Positions 1 through 11,186 of a DNA stretch of 64,000 bases are shown piece after piece; position 1 is the first letter of the stretch, and the number at the start of each line of letters is the position of its first letter. The DNA is taken from assembly GCF_963678195.1 (NCBI RefSeq), contig NZ_OY782759.1:1922001-1986000 (forward strand), written 5' to 3'. The DNA is from an uncultured Hyphomonas sp. Lineage in GTDB: Bacteria; Pseudomonadota; Alphaproteobacteria; Caulobacterales; Hyphomonadaceae. The position numbers were made by a program, and so were the translations under genes. The notes under the pieces were generated by a model that was given only the letters and a program-made list of their open reading frames with translations, was not told where the DNA came from and searched no databases.

Positions 1-747
1 GCCGTGCCGATGCGCGCCGATACCGGCCCGATTGGGGGCGAACTCAGCCACGAATTCATCATCCTCGCCGATACGGGCGAGAGCGCGGTTTTCTGTGACA
101 AAACACTGCTGGATATGGAGCCGCCCGGGCTGGACCTCGACTTTGATGGCGACCTGTCCGGCGAAGTGGAGAAGCGCACGCAATACTATGCGGCCACCGA
201 AGAGATGCACGACGAGGCGGCCTTCGCGGCCATTCCGGAAGACCGTCAGGTCTCCGCGCGCGGCATCGAAGTCGGCCACATCTTCAATTTCGGCACCAAA
301 TATTCGAAGCCCATGAATGCCGTGGTGCAGGGGCCGGATGGTCAGATGGTGCCGGTCCAGATGGGCAGCTACGGCATCGGCGTCTCGCGCCTCGTCGGCG
401 GCATCATCGAGGCATGCCATGACGACAATGGTATTGTGTGGCCGGAATCCGTGGCGCCGTTCCATGTCGGTCTGATCAACATGCGTGCTGGCGATGAAGC
501 CTGCGACAAGGCCTGCGGCGATCTCTACGAGCAGCTGGAAGCGGCTGGTATCGACACGCTGTACGACGACACCGATGACCGGGCCGGCGCGAAGTTCGCG
601 CGGATGGATCTGATCGGCCTGCCATGGCAGCTGGTGATCGGCCCGAAAGGCCTTGAAAAGGGCATAGTTGAAGTCAAGAATCGCAAGACTGGCGAGAAGG
701 TTGAGCTGCCCTTCGCCGATGTCGTTGCAAAGGTTACGCCCGCATGA
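1..747 (+). CDS. proS: Prolyl-tRNA synthetase, 3' part
   Basis: C-terminal 248 codons of a class II aminoacyl-tRNA synthetase that charges tRNA-Pro in the cytoplasm; the 5' end lies outside the window. The frame is open from base 1. Visible family features are the catalytic-core stretch [15 protein letters not shown] near the start, the motif 3 segment [16 protein letters not shown] around residues 122-137, and the anticodon-binding domain from about residue 150 (FHVGLIN, ending in [17 protein letters not shown]). The short form without a large insertion domain is usual in alphaproteobacteria. The stop overlaps the lolC start (ATGA, 744-747), which suggests co-transcription. Confidence 0.93.
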   Translation, partial: AVPMRADTGPIGGELSHEFIILADTGESAVFCDKTLLDMEPPGLDLDFDGDLSGEVEKRTQYYAATEEMHDEAAFAAIPEDRQVSARGIEVGHIFNFGTKYSKPMNAVVQGPDGQMVPVQMGSYGIGVSRLVGGIIEACHDDNGIVWPESVAPFHVGLINMRAGDEACDKACGDLYEQLEAAGIDTLYDDTDDRAGAKFARMDLIGLPWQLVIGPKGLEKGIVEVKNRKTGEKVELPFADVVAKVTPA

Positions 748-2029
748 GTCAGGCCGCTGCGCCATTTGGACGTCTCGAACGAACCCTGGCCTGGCGGTAC
801 CTGCGCGCCCGGCGTGAACATGGCGGTGCGAGCCTGATTTCGATCATCTCCTTCGTCGGCATTTTCTTCGCCGTTGCGGCGCTGATCATCACCATGTCGA
901 TCATGAGCGGTTTCCGCGCGACGCTTCTGGATGCGTTGCTGGGCGGCCAGCCGCATGTCTATGCCGTTGTCAATCAGTACACAGAGGCCGAAGCCGAGGC
1001 GATTGCCGACAAGATCCGGGAAGTGCCGGGCGTCACCAGCGCATCGCCCTATATCGAGGAATACGTCCTCGTCACGGCCAATGGCCGCAAGACAGGCGCG
1101 GTCGTGCGTGCGCTGCGGAACGAAGATCTCGCGACGCTCGCCTTCCTGAAGGACCATGGGCAGGCGGCGATCGATGCCGGGTTCGGCGTCGGACGGAATG
1201 GCGGCAACACGATCATGATGGGCTCTTTCCTGGCGGCGGGCCGCGAAGGCTTGGGCGTCATTCCGGGCGACAAGGTCGAGATCATCACCACTGGCACCAA
1301 TGCCAGCGTCATGGGCGCGACGCCGCGTTCCAAGGCCTACACGGTGGGGGAGATCTTCTCCACCGGCAGTGTCGAACTCGACATGGCCTATATCTTCATG
1401 CCGATGGACCAGGCGCAGATCCTGTTCCAGTCCAAGGATCATTACCAGATGCTGGACATCCGGTTGAAGGACCCGGACAAGACGCAGGAAGCCATGCGGG
1501 CCATTTCGCTCGCCACCGGCAATGCCGTGATGATGTATGACTGGAAGAGCCAGCGCGCGGCCTATCTGAACGCCCTGAAAGTGGAACGGACCATGGTGCG
1601 CCTGCTGGTCATGGTGATCATGGGAATTGCGACGCTGAACATTATCGTCGGCGTGGTCATGCTGGTGAAGAACAAGACCCGCGACATCGCGATCCTGCGC
1701 ACGATCGGCCTCGGCCGCGGCGGTGTCCTGCGCGTGTTTCTGATGGTCGGCACTGTGCTTGGTTCGCTGGGCGCGCTTCTGGGCATGACAGTCGGCGTCC
1801 TGTTCATCCTGAACATCGGCGCCATAGAGGCCTTCATCAATCTGTTCATGGACGGCGGCAAAGTGTTTGACGCGGAGACCTATGGCCTCGCGCACCTGCC
1901 GGCGATCCTCGACTGGGGCGACGTGTTCAGCACAGGCCTCTACGCCCTTGGCATGTCGGCCTTCGTTTCTCTTATTCCGGCCTGGTGGGCCTCCCGCCAG
2001 GATCCGGTCAGCGCCCTGAGGTTCGAGTG

Positions 2030-2030
<1 letters not shown>
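744..2030 (+). CDS. lolC: Lipoprotein-releasing ABC transporter permease LolC/E
   Basis: Inner-membrane permease of the LolCDE complex, which extracts outer-membrane lipoproteins from the inner membrane and passes them to LolA. The protein is 428 aa with the family layout: a cytoplasmic N-terminus ([11 protein letters not shown]), a first membrane segment around residues 28-52 ([19 protein letters not shown]), a large periplasmic domain of about 220 residues, and three membrane segments near the C-terminus with the FtsX/MacB-type motif [14 protein letters not shown]. It ends in the conserved [11 protein letters not shown]. It overlaps proS by 4 bp and lolD by 1 base. Only one permease gene is present, as in other alphaproteobacteria that use a LolC/E hybrid (family knowledge). 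Confidence 0.93.
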
Positions 2031-2719
<689 letters not shown>

Positions 2720-2797
2720 GCTGTGAATCCCGGGCATTGCGGTCTGGTCTGGCACGGCCGGGCCCGTCAGTTTATCCTGTCCGCAGGAGAATAAGCC

Positions 2798-5700
2798 TTG
2801 TCCGAGTCGCCCTTCATCCATCTTGCCATCCGTTCCAGCTATTCGCTGCTGGAGAGCATGATCTCGCCGAAGGATGTGAAGGCCTGGTGCGAGGAGCATC
2901 TTGTCCCGGCCGTGGCGATTACCGACCGTAACAATCTGTTCGGCGCGCTCGAAATTTCGCTTACCCTGTCCGGCGCCGGCATCCAGCCGATCATGGCCTG
3001 CTGTTTCGATGTCGTGGAAGACGTCCCGAGGGCCGAACCCTCGCGCCTGTCGCTGTACGCGCAGAACGAGACCGGCTACCGCCGCCTGATGTACCTGTCA
3101 TCGCGCGCCTATCTGGACGCAGCCGACGGCGTGCCAAAGCTTTCCCGCGCACTGGTGATGGAGCAGACAGACGGCCTGATCGTGCTGACGGGCGGCGCCG
3201 AAGGCGACGTCGCGAAACACCTCCTGAAAGGGCGTGTCGCGGATGCGCGGACGGAGCTGTCCACGCTGGCGGGTGCCTATCCGGGCCGGTGCTATGTCGA
3301 GATCACGCGCCATGGCACGCCGGAGGAGCGCGCGGTCGAGGAAGGCCTGATCGAGCTTGCCTATGAGCTGGAGCTGCCTCTCGTCGCCACGCATGATGCC
3401 CGCTTCATGAAGCCGGAAGACGCACAGGCGCACGACGCCATGATGTGTATCTCCAATGGCGAATATCTCGGCCAGCCGGACCGCAAACAGGTGAGCGCGC
3501 AGCAATACCTGAAATCGCCTTCGGAAATGCGGCTGTTGTTCGCGGATCTGCCGGAGGCCATCGAAAATACGGTCGAGATTGCGCGGCGCTGCTCGGTGAA
3601 GTCGGAAACGCACAAGCCGATCCTGCCGCACTTCTCGAATGAAGGCCGGTCTGAGGCGGAGGAATTGCGCAAGCAGGCCCTGGAAGGCCTCGAACTCCGT
3701 CTCAAGGAAGCGGACCAGCTTTATGCAGACCGGGAGACCTATTTCGAACGGCTGGACTACGAGCTGGGCATCATCGAACGGATGGGGTTTCCCGGTTACT
3801 TCCTGATCGTTTCGGACTTTATCAAATGGGCCAAGGAACACGGCATTCCGGTCGGCCCGGGCCGGGGCTCGGGTGCCGGGTCGGTTGTCGCCTGGGTGCT
3901 GCTGATCACAGACCTTGATCCGCTGCGGTTCGATCTCCTGTTCGAGCGCTTCCTGAACCCGGAACGCGTCTCGATGCCTGACTTCGATGTGGACTTCTGC
4001 CAGGAGCGGCGCGGTGAGGTGATCCGTTATGTCCGCGACAAGTATGGCGCGGACTCCGTGGCGATGATCATCACCTTCGGTACGCTGCAGGCAAAGGCTG
4101 TGGTGCGCGATGTCGGCCGGGTGATGCAGATGCCGTACGGCCAGGTCGACCGGCTGGCCAAACTGATCCCGTTTAATCCGGCCAATCCGCCGAAGCTGCA
4201 GGAAGCCATCGACGACGAACCGAAGTTCTATGAGGAAATGGACGCCGACGAACGCGTTGGCGAACTCCTCAAGATTGCGCTCAAGCTGGAAGGTAAATAC
4301 CGGAATGCCGGGACGCACGCTGCCGGTGTCGTGATTGGCGACCGGCCGCTGGTGGAGCTGGTGCCGCTTTATAACGATCCGCGGGCTGATCTTCCGGCAA
4401 CCCAGTTCAACATGAAATATGCCGAGACGGCCGGACTGGTGAAGTTCGACTTCCTCGGCCTGAAAACCCTGACCGTGATTGACCGGGCGCTGAAGTTTAT
4501 CCGGCGCGATGGCAAGGATGTCGGTCCGGAGTGGAAGAGCCTGGACGATCAGGCCACATACGACATGATGGGTGGCGGTGACACGCTCGGCGTCTTCCAG
4601 CTTGAAGGCGCGGGTATGCGCGATACGCTGAAAAAAGTGCGCCCGCACAGCCTGGAAGACGTGATCGCCATCATCTCGCTTTATCGTCCGGGTCCGATGG
4701 AGAACATCCCGGTCTATATCGAGGGCAAGGAAAACCCTGAAGGCGTGAAATACGCCCACCCCGACCTGAAACCCGTTCTGGAAGCCACGTACGGCGTGCC
4801 GGTTTATCAGGAGCAGGTGATGCGGATGGCGCAGGAAATCGCCGGCTATTCGCTCGGCGACGCTGACCTCTTGCGCCGCGCCATGGGTAAGAAAAAAGTC
4901 GAGGAGATGGTCGCCCAGCGCCAGCGCTTTGTGGAAGGCGCCGCGGCGAACAAGGGTATGGACGCGCCGCTTGCGAACGAAATCTTCGATACGATGGAGA
5001 AGTTCGCGGGCTACGGCTTCAACAAGTCTCACGCCGCCGCCTATGCGCTGATCGGGTATCACACCGGCTATCTGAAGCGGCATTTCCCTGTCGAGTTCCT
5101 GGCCGCTTCGATGAGCCTTGATCTCGGCAACACCGACAAGCTCGCCGCCTTCTTCCAGGAAGCCAAGCGGCTGAAGATCCCGGTGATTGCGCCGGACGTG
5201 AATTCCTCGACCGCCGATTTCGATGTGCGCGACGGCTCGATCGTTTACGCGCTGGGTGCCCTCAAGGGCGTCGGCCTGGAAGCCATGAAGCATGTCGTTG
5301 CGATCCGTGAGCAGGACGGCCCGTTCAAGGACATCTACGACTTCGCCGAACGGGTGGACCCGAAGCATGTGAACAAGAAGGCATTCGAATCCCTCTCCAA
5401 GGCCGGTGCATTCGACTGTTTCGACAAGAACCGCGCCCGCGTGCTGGCCGGCGCGCCGATGCTTGCCCAGATGGCGGCGAGTGCGGCGGAAGACCGGATG
5501 GGCGGGCAGGGTGGCCTGTTTGGCGATGCCGAGCCGGCGCTGCGCCCTGCCATGCCGGCCGTGAAGGCCTGGAACGGCCAGCAGAAGCTGGATGAGGAAT
5601 TCCGCTCCATCGGCTTCTACTTCTCCGGCCACCCGCTGGATGATGTGCTCTCCGGTCTCGACCGGGAGCGGGTGACGCTGGCGATGGAGATCGAGGAGCG

Positions 5701-6220
5701 CGCCTCTGACGGGAAGCCTATCGAAATGATCGGCATTGTCCGCCTGCGTTCCGACAAGCCGGCCCGCAATGGCGGCAAATTTGCCTTTCTCACCCTGTCC
5801 GATCCGACGGGGGAGGTGGAGATGATGGTCTTCCCGGAGACGCTGTCCCAGAATTACGACCTGCTACAGGTCGGCAATGCCGTGGCGGTGACGGTCGGGG
5901 TGAAACGGAACGGGGAGGAGATCCGTCTCAACGCCGAACGGGTGCTCCCGCTGGAATCGGCCCGTCTCAGCCGGGGGATGGGGGCGTTGAAAGTGCGCCT
6001 CGCTGTCGGGGCCAATCCGTCGGAGATTGCCGGGGTCGTCCACCACCTCGCCAAGCTGCCGGATGCCGAGCGCGGGGAAATCCTGGTCGAGGTGCCGCTG
6101 GAGGACGGGCGGCTGGTCATTCTCAAGCTGCCGGCCACTTACACAATCAGCCTGAAAGCCCAGCGGGCATTGAAGGATGTGCCCGGCGTGGAACGGGTGG
6201 AGCCCCAGAAGGCCGCCTGA
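2798..6220 (+). CDS. dnaE: DNA polymerase III subunit alpha
   Basis: Replicative polymerase catalytic subunit of the DnaE1 type, 1140 aa. An N-terminal PHP domain starts at once (FIHLAIRSSYSLLES) but with fewer metal-binding histidines than DnaE3/PolC types. The palm carries the catalytic PDFDVDF motif with Asp395 and Asp397; the finger and tandem helix-hairpin-helix regions follow, then an OB-fold (IEMIGIVRLRSDKPARNGGKFAFLTLSDPTG split over about residues 975-1010). Start is TTG 2798, preceded by CAGGAGA (2784-2790) at a good distance. dnaE follows lolD by 78 bp, the common alphaproteobacterial order. No proofreading domain is present, so DnaQ must supply it. Confidence 0.96.
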   Translation: MSESPFIHLAIRSSYSLLESMISPKDVKAWCEEHLVPAVAITDRNNLFGALEISLTLSGAGIQPIMACCFDVVEDVPRAEPSRLSLYAQNETGYRRLMYLSSRAYLDAADGVPKLSRALVMEQTDGLIVLTGGAEGDVAKHLLKGRVADARTELSTLAGAYPGRCYVEITRHGTPEERAVEEGLIELAYELELPLVATHDARFMKPEDAQAHDAMMCISNGEYLGQPDRKQVSAQQYLKSPSEMRLLFADLPEAIENTVEIARRCSVKSETHKPILPHFSNEGRSEAEELRKQALEGLELRLKEADQLYADRETYFERLDYELGIIERMGFPGYFLIVSDFIKWAKEHGIPVGPGRGSGAGSVVAWVLLITDLDPLRFDLLFERFLNPERVSMPDFDVDFCQERRGEVIRYVRDKYGADSVAMIITFGTLQAKAVVRDVGRVMQMPYGQVDRLAKLIPFNPANPPKLQEAIDDEPKFYEEMDADERVGELLKIALKLEGKYRNAGTHAAGVVIGDRPLVELVPLYNDPRADLPATQFNMKYAETAGLVKFDFLGLKTLTVIDRALKFIRRDGKDVGPEWKSLDDQATYDMMGGGDTLGVFQLEGAGMRDTLKKVRPHSLEDVIAIISLYRPGPMENIPVYIEGKENPEGVKYAHPDLKPVLEATYGVPVYQEQVMRMAQEIAGYSLGDADLLRRAMGKKKVEEMVAQRQRFVEGAAANKGMDAPLANEIFDTMEKFAGYGFNKSHAAAYALIGYHTGYLKRHFPVEFLAASMSLDLGNTDKLAAFFQEAKRLKIPVIAPDVNSSTADFDVRDGSIVYALGALKGVGLEAMKHVVAIREQDGPFKDIYDFAERVDPKHVNKKAFESLSKAGAFDCFDKNRARVLAGAPMLAQMAASAAEDRMGGQGGLFGDAEPALRPAMPAVKAWNGQQKLDEEFRSIGFYFSGHPLDDVLSGLDRERVTLAMEIEERASDGKPIEMIGIVRLRSDKPARNGGKFAFLTLSDPTGEVEMMVFPETLSQNYDLLQVGNAVAVTVGVKRNGEEIRLNAERVLPLESARLSRGMGALKVRLAVGANPSEIAGVVHHLAKLPDAERGEILVEVPLEDGRLVILKLPATYTISLKAQRALKDVPGVERVEPQKAA

Positions 6221-6321
6221 GGACATCTGTAATCATGCCCGGGTCAGTCATGATTATGGTCTGGTCCGGTATAGTCATGAAATGGTCATTGGAAGGCCTG
6301 CCAAAACAGGTGTCTGAGCGC

Positions 6322-6349
6322 TTGCCCGGCAGGGGAATTTCTGTATAAG
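6322..6349 (+). promoter_or_regulatory. Predicted housekeeping promoter of rpsB-tsf
   Basis: TTGCCC (6322-6327), 16-bp spacer, TATAAG (6344-6349). Transcription would start near 6356 and give a leader of about 90 nt before rpsB. Recognised by eye only. The same TATAAG type of -10 appears in the predicted mucR promoter. Confidence 0.5.
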
Positions 6350-6369
6350 CCGCCTCATCTTAAACCAGT

Positions 6370-6436
6370 TCACGGGTGCATCCGGTGCTGCGGGCCATGG
6401 TGGTCCAAAGTTCCACCCGTGACGGCCAACCGGATG
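6370..6436 (+). promoter_or_regulatory. Structured rpsB leader, possible S2 autoregulation site
   Basis: Three pairings can be read directly. Stem 1 is 6370-6378 with 6414-6422, 9 bp perfect (TCACGGGTG/CACCCGTGA). An inner hairpin is 6392-6397 with 6401-6406, 6 bp with one G-U. Stem 2 is 6379-6386 with 6429-6436, 8 bp perfect (CATCCGGT/ACCGGATG). Stem 1 and stem 2 cross, so they form either a pseudoknot or two competing folds. Stem 2 ends on the first base of the Shine-Dalgarno GGAG (6436-6439). Many bacteria regulate rpsB-tsf through binding of S2 to the leader (family knowledge); that role here is inference. Confidence 0.5.
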
Positions 6437-6446
6437 GAGACAATCG

Positions 6447-7241
6447 ATGGCCCTACCTGACTTCACCATGCGTCAGCTGCTCGAAGCTGGCGTTCACTTC
6501 GGTCACCAAACCCACCGCTGGAACCCGCGTATGAAGCCGTATATCTACGGCGACCGCTCCGGCATTCACATCATGGACCTTTCCAAGACTGTGCCGGCTC
6601 TGCACCAGGCACTGCTGTTCGTGCGTGATACGGTGGCCAAGGGCGGCCGCGTGCTGTTCGTCGGCACCAAGCGCCAGGCCCAGGAGCCGGTGGCTGAAGC
6701 CGCACAGCGCTGCGCCCAGTACTACATGAACCACCGCTGGCTCGGCGGCACGCTGACCAACTGGTCTACCGTGTCCAACTCGATCAAGCAGCTGCGCGAA
6801 CTGAACGCCATGTTCGAAAGCGGTGGCGGCTCGGGCCTGACCAAGAAAGAACTGCTCGATCTGGAGCGTCGCCGTGAGAAACTGCAAAAGTCTCTGGGCG
6901 GTATCGCTGACATGGGCGGCCTGCCGTCGGCCATGATCGTGATCGACACCAACAAGGAAGCCATCGCTGTTCAGGAAGCCCGCAAGCTGGGTATCCCGGT
7001 CGTGGCTGTCCTCGATACGAACTGCGATCCGGCGGATGCCGACTATGGCTTCCCGGGCAATGACGACGCTGCACGCGCCATCTCGCTTTACTGCAACCTG
7101 TTCGCCGATGCCGTCCTCGACGGTCTGGCAGAATCCTCCGCCGGTCTCGGCATGGACCTGGGCGAGCTGGAAGATGTGACGGGCGTTGTGGAAGCTGACG
7201 TTGCTGCTGCAGATCAAACGGCTGACGAAGCTGGCGCATAA
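6447..7241 (+). CDS. rpsB: 30S ribosomal protein S2
   Basis: Small-subunit ribosomal protein S2, 264 aa (E. coli 241). Typical opening [21 protein letters not shown], followed by MKPYIYGDR and the late signature [22 protein letters not shown]. The C-terminus adds an acidic, alanine-rich tail ([18 protein letters not shown]) beyond the core fold. Start ATG 6447 has GGAGA (6436-6440) upstream. First gene of the rpsB-tsf unit behind its own promoter and structured leader. Confidence 0.97.
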   Translation: MALPDFTMRQLLEAGVHFGHQTHRWNPRMKPYIYGDRSGIHIMDLSKTVPALHQALLFVRDTVAKGGRVLFVGTKRQAQEPVAEAAQRCAQYYMNHRWLGGTLTNWSTVSNSIKQLRELNAMFESGGGSGLTKKELLDLERRREKLQKSLGGIADMGGLPSAMIVIDTNKEAIAVQEARKLGIPVVAVLDTNCDPADADYGFPGNDDAARAISLYCNLFADAVLDGLAESSAGLGMDLGELEDVTGVVEADVAAADQTADEAGA

Positions 7242-7278
7242 GCCGCGCCGGTACAATCGAGACTGAGGGAATACAGCT

Positions 7279-8184
7279 ATGGCTGAGATTACAGCTGCGC
7301 TTGTGAAGGCGCTCCGTGAAAAAACGGGCGCTGGCATGATGGACGCCAAAAAGGCGCTCGTCGAAAACAATGGTGACGAAGCCGCAGCCACCGAGTGGCT
7401 GCGTGCGAAAGGCCTGTCCAAGGCTGCCAAAAAGTCGGGCCGTACGGCCGCTGACGGCCTGGTGGCGGTTCAGGTTTCCGAAGATGGCAAAGCTGGCGCG
7501 ATCGTCGAGCTGAACGCCGAAACGGACTTCGTTGCCCGTAACGAGAAGTTCCAGTCCGCTCTGGCTGGCATCACCAAGGCAGCCCTGGATACCGACGGTT
7601 CCGTCGAAGCCCTGGCCGGTGCCGCGTCGCCGGATGGTGAAGGTACGGTCGATGACCTGATCAAGCGCCTGATCGCCACCATCGGTGAAAACATGACCCT
7701 GCGCCGGTCGGCCAAGCTGACGGCTGATGGCAAAGTGGCGTCCTACATCCACAACGCTGAAGCCCCCGGCATGGGCAAAGTGGGTGTGCTGGTCGCGCTC
7801 GACGGTTCGGGTGATCTGGACGATATCGGCCGCAAGGTCGCAATGCACATCGCTGCAACGTCTCCGGCCGCTGCGACGACCGATGAGCTGGACCCGGCCA
7901 TCGTCGAAGCTGAGAAACGCGTCCTGACGGAACAAGCCCGTGAAAGCGGCAAGCCGGACAATGTCATCGAGAAGATGATCGTTGGCCGCATGCAGAAGTT
8001 CTACAAGGAAGTCGTGCTGGTTGAGCAGCCTTTCGTCATGAACCCCGACCAGACGGTCGGCGAGTTCCTCAAAGGCGAAGGTGCAACGCTGAAGGGCTTC
8101 GTCAACTTCAAACTCGGTGAAGGCATCGACAAAGAAGAAGACAACTTCGCAGACGAAGTCGCCTCCATGACAAAAGGCGCCTGA
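7279..8184 (+). CDS. tsf: Elongation factor Ts
   Basis: Nucleotide-exchange factor that recycles EF-Tu, 301 aa. The N-terminal UBA-like domain carries [19 protein letters not shown], the EF-Tu-contacting core carries GRTAADGL and [12 protein letters not shown], and the C-terminal part [17 protein letters not shown] is conserved. Start ATG 7279 follows GAGGGAATACAGCT. It lies 37 bp after rpsB and is followed by a terminator-like hairpin at 8222-8257, so rpsB-tsf can be expressed partly apart from pyrH onward. Confidence 0.97.
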   Translation: MAEITAALVKALREKTGAGMMDAKKALVENNGDEAAATEWLRAKGLSKAAKKSGRTAADGLVAVQVSEDGKAGAIVELNAETDFVARNEKFQSALAGITKAALDTDGSVEALAGAASPDGEGTVDDLIKRLIATIGENMTLRRSAKLTADGKVASYIHNAEAPGMGKVGVLVALDGSGDLDDIGRKVAMHIAATSPAAATTDELDPAIVEAEKRVLTEQARESGKPDNVIEKMIVGRMQKFYKEVVLVEQPFVMNPDQTVGEFLKGEGATLKGFVNFKLGEGIDKEEDNFADEVASMTKGA

Positions 8185-8221
8185 TCAGGCTTGCCTTTCC
8201 GCCCGTCAGGGGCTTTGAACA

Positions 8222-8257
8222 TCCCGGTCGCCCATGACAGGCGGCCGGGAATCTTTT
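8222..8257 (+). terminator. Intrinsic terminator or attenuator after tsf
   Basis: An 11-bp stem with one G-U pair (8222-8232 with 8240-8250), a 7-nt loop and ATCTTTT. It separates rpsB-tsf from pyrH-frr and may lower read-through rather than stop it fully, because no clear promoter was picked out before pyrH. Confidence 0.65.
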
Positions 8258-8294
8258 AGGAGGCCATAAGGCTTCCACCGAAGGGAAAAAGACG

Positions 8295-9050
8295 ATGCCG
8301 AGCGGGGACCCCGAGACAAGCGAACTAAAGTACAAGCGCGTACTGCTGAAGTTGTCGGGGGAGGCCCTGATGGGCCCCGGCCAGTTCGGAATCGATATCC
8401 CGACCTGCGAGAAATTTGCCAAGGCAATCAAGGAAGCCCGGGAAGCCGGCGCGGAGGTCTGCCTTGTGATCGGTGGCGGCAACATCTTCCGCGGTGTTGC
8501 CGGGGCGGCAAAAGGCATGGAGCGCGCCCAGGCGGACTCCATGGGCATGCTGGCGACGGTCATGAATGCGCTCGCCATGCAGAGCGTCCTGGAGAATATG
8601 GACGTGCCGACGCGGGTGCTGTCCGCCATCCATATGGAAGCGATCTGCGAGCCCTATATCCGCCGCCGCGCGCAGCGGCATATGGAGAAGGGTCGGATCG
8701 TTATCTTCGCTGCTGGCATCGGTAACCCGTTCTTCACGACCGATACCGGTGCGGCGTTGCGGGCCATCGAGATGAACTGCGACGCCCTGCTGAAGGGAAC
8801 GCAGGTAGACGGGGTTTATACCGCAGATCCCAAACTGGATGCCTCGGCCACGCGCTATGATGACGTGTCTTATCAGGAATTGCTGGTGAAAGACCTTCGT
8901 GTCATGGATTCGTCGGCTGTCAGTCTTATGCGTGACAACAATATCCCGATCGTGGTGTTCTCGCTGAAGGAAGAAGGATCGTTGCTGAAAGTGCTGCACG
9001 GCCAGGGCACCTCGACGACAATTACGAACAAGGGAATGTCTGCGAAATGA
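8295..9050 (+). CDS. pyrH: UMP kinase
   Basis: Amino-acid-kinase-fold UMP kinase (UMP + ATP to UDP), 251 aa. Visible motifs are [13 protein letters not shown] at residues 15-27, the glycine-rich [10 protein letters not shown] and the nucleotide-binding [19 protein letters not shown]. It provides UDP for RNA and for sugar-nucleotide precursors of the envelope. The spacing to the upstream terminator suggests attenuated co-transcription with tsf. The stop overlaps frr by 4 bp (ATGA). Confidence 0.95.
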   Translation: MPSGDPETSELKYKRVLLKLSGEALMGPGQFGIDIPTCEKFAKAIKEAREAGAEVCLVIGGGNIFRGVAGAAKGMERAQADSMGMLATVMNALAMQSVLENMDVPTRVLSAIHMEAICEPYIRRRAQRHMEKGRIVIFAAGIGNPFFTTDTGAALRAIEMNCDALLKGTQVDGVYTADPKLDASATRYDDVSYQELLVKDLRVMDSSAVSLMRDNNIPIVVFSLKEEGSLLKVLHGQGTSTTITNKGMSAK

Positions 9051-9601
9051 GCTATGACAAGAAAGACCTTGAGCGCCGCATGGAAGGTGCTCTGACTTCG
9101 CTTTCAACGGAATTCAGTGGTCTGCGTACAGGCCGCGCGTCGGTAAACCTGCTCGATTCCATCATGGTACCGGCTTATGGTTCGACTGTTCCGCTGAATC
9201 AGGTGGCGTCCGTCACGGTGAGCGATACCCGAATGCTGTCCGTCAATGTCTGGGACAAGACTGTCGTGGGCGCTGCAGATCGTGCCATCCGGGAATCCGG
9301 GCTTGGCCTGAACCCTGTCGTCGACGGCCAGAACCTGCGCCTGCCGATTCCGCCGCTTAACGAGGAACGCCGGAAGGAACTTCAGAAGGTTGCCGGCAAG
9401 TATGCGGAGTCTGCGCGCGTCGCGATCCGCAATATCCGCCGCGATGGCATGGATAGCCTCAAGGCAATGGAAAAGGACGGGGAGATCAGCGAAGACCGTC
9501 ATCATGCCCTGTCTGACGAAGTTCAGAAACTGACCGACACTTATGTCGCCAAAGTGGACGATGCCCTGAAGGCCAAAGAAGCGGAGATCATGCAGGTCTG
9601 A
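9047..9601 (+). CDS. frr: Ribosome recycling factor
   Basis: Ribosome recycling factor, 184 aa (E. coli 185). It splits post-termination ribosomes together with EF-G. Family signatures are [25 protein letters not shown], the loop [16 protein letters not shown] and the C-terminal helix [20 protein letters not shown]. It overlaps pyrH (ATGA) and shares one base with the uppS start, so it sits in a tightly coupled block. Confidence 0.96.
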   Translation: MSYDKKDLERRMEGALTSLSTEFSGLRTGRASVNLLDSIMVPAYGSTVPLNQVASVTVSDTRMLSVNVWDKTVVGAADRAIRESGLGLNPVVDGQNLRLPIPPLNEERRKELQKVAGKYAESARVAIRNIRRDGMDSLKAMEKDGEISEDRHHALSDEVQKLTDTYVAKVDDALKAKEAEIMQV

Positions 9602-10362
9602 TGTCCGGCGAACCCGCCCCCGCTTCAGAGGGCGCCGGGGCACAGGGGCTGCCGGGGCCGCAGCACGTTGCCATCATCATGGATGGCAATGGTCGCTGGG
9701 CGAAGGCCCGTGGCCTGCCGCGCGCCGCCGGGCATGAACGCGGGGTCGAGGCGCTGCGCCGAACGGTCGAAGCTGCGCCTGAGCTTGGCATCCGCTACCT
9801 GACGGTATTCTCCTTCTCGACAGAGAACTGGCGCCGCCCGGCAGCGGAAGTGACTGCCTTGTTCGGCTTGCTCAAGGCTTATGTTCAGCGGGATCTGGCG
9901 CGTCTGAAGCGGGAAGGCGTCTGCATCCGTGTCATCGGGCGCCGGGAAGGTTTGCCGGAGGACATCGCTGCGCTCGTGGACAAGGCCGAACGTGAAACGG
10001 CTCAGAATTCGGATTTCTATCTCAACATCGCCTTCAACTATGGTGGCCGCGAGGAAATCATCCGTGCCGCCCAGAAGCTCGCTGCTGTTATCGAGGCAGG
10101 AGAGGTTTCTGCTGACGCAGTCGATGAGGCGGCTTTCGCCCGGTTTCTCGACACGGACGGGATTCCCGATCCGGACCTCATGATCCGGACGAGCGGGGAA
10201 TACCGTCTATCCAATTTCCTGCTCTGGCAGGCTGCCTATTCGGAGCTCGTCTTCACCGATGTGCTCTGGCCAGATTTCGACAAATCCACACTTCAACAGG
10301 CGATTGCCGAGTTCCGGAGCCGGGAACGCCGGTTTGGCGCAGTGACGCCGGAGGCGCGCTGA
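9601..10362 (+). CDS. uppS: Undecaprenyl diphosphate synthase
   Basis: Cis-prenyltransferase that makes undecaprenyl diphosphate from farnesyl diphosphate and isopentenyl diphosphate, the lipid carrier for cell-wall synthesis. It has 253 aa. The catalytic [11 protein letters not shown] contains Asp28, [15 protein letters not shown] is present, and the C-terminal [20 protein letters not shown] and RERRFG complete the family set. Overlaps frr and cdsA by one base each. Confidence 0.96.
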   Translation: MSGEPAPASEGAGAQGLPGPQHVAIIMDGNGRWAKARGLPRAAGHERGVEALRRTVEAAPELGIRYLTVFSFSTENWRRPAAEVTALFGLLKAYVQRDLARLKREGVCIRVIGRREGLPEDIAALVDKAERETAQNSDFYLNIAFNYGGREEIIRAAQKLAAVIEAGEVSADAVDEAAFARFLDTDGIPDPDLMIRTSGEYRLSNFLLWQAAYSELVFTDVLWPDFDKSTLQQAIAEFRSRERRFGAVTPEAR

Positions 10363-11186
10363 TGGGAGACTGGACGCCCCGGGAACTCAGATTTTCAAAT
10401 CTGGGCCTTCGCCTCATATCCTCGGCGATCCTGATACCGCTGGGCCTGGCGGCGGTCTGGTCCGGCGGCTGGGGGCTTGCGGTGGCCTGCGCGGCGGCGG
10501 CTGGTGTCATGGCGTGGGAATGGGCCCATATCAGCGGTTTCGTCAAACCGATGCTGATGGTGGCATTTGCCGCCTTGACCTGTCTGGCGCTTCCCCTTGG
10601 CAATTTTGGAATCGCGCTTGGTGTCATTCTTGCGGGCGTGGTGTTTGCGGCGATCGTTGCGAAAGGGGCTTGGAACCATCGCGGCAGCGCTGTGTTTGGC
10701 TTGATCTATGTGACCTTGATGCCCGTCTCGCTCTGGCTGCTGCGCGAAGGCCCCTGGGATGGCCGCTCTGCTGCCCTTTATTTTATGTCCTTTGTCTGGG
10801 CTTCGGATGCGGCCGCTTACTTTACGGGACGGGGGCTTGGCGGTCCGCGCCTTCTGCCGAAGGAAAGCCCCAACAAGACCTGGAGCGGTGCCTCCGGAGC
10901 AGTCGTTGCGTGTATTGTGTGCGGGGTGGCCGCCGCAGACATCCAGATGGTGCCGTTTGTCGGATGGATCATCGCAGGCATCGCGATTTCGGTTGTCGCC
11001 CAGCTGGGAGACCTGTTTGAGAGCGGTCTGAAACGGCGGTTCCGGGTCAAGGATTCCGGATCGATACTGCCAGGACATGGCGGGGTCATGGACCGGGTCG
11101 ACGGGCTTGGCGCCGTTGCCTTTTTTGCGGTGCTGGCATTCCACATTGCGCCCAGCCTGCCGGGTATGCTTGGGCTTCAGATATGA
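10362..11186 (+). CDS. cdsA: Phosphatidate cytidylyltransferase
   Basis: Integral membrane enzyme that makes CDP-diacylglycerol from phosphatidate and CTP, the entry to all phospholipids. The 274-aa protein has seven to eight hydrophobic segments and the CDS signature near the C-terminus (SGLKRRFRVKDSGSILPGHGG, then MDRVDGL), with the conserved SDAAAYFTGR and SPNKTWSG upstream. ATGA overlaps join it to uppS and dxr. Confidence 0.95.
   Translation: MGDWTPRELRFSNLGLRLISSAILIPLGLAAVWSGGWGLAVACAAAAGVMAWEWAHISGFVKPMLMVAFAALTCLALPLGNFGIALGVILAGVVFAAIVAKGAWNHRGSAVFGLIYVTLMPVSLWLLREGPWDGRSAALYFMSFVWASDAAAYFTGRGLGGPRLLPKESPNKTWSGASGAVVACIVCGVAAADIQMVPFVGWIIAGIAISVVAQLGDLFESGLKRRFRVKDSGSILPGHGGVMDRVDGLGAVAFFAVLAFHIAPSLPGMLGLQI

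Noticed and set aside
525-1895. 456-codon frame antisense to lolC
   Set aside because: Rich in His, Asp and Arg as expected for the reverse strand of a membrane-protein gene; no motif seen.
3098-5632. Open frame of 844 codons antisense to dnaE
   Set aside because: It lies wholly within a highly conserved gene on the other strand, has no recognisable domain and no Shine-Dalgarno site. Long antisense frames are common in G+C-rich genes.
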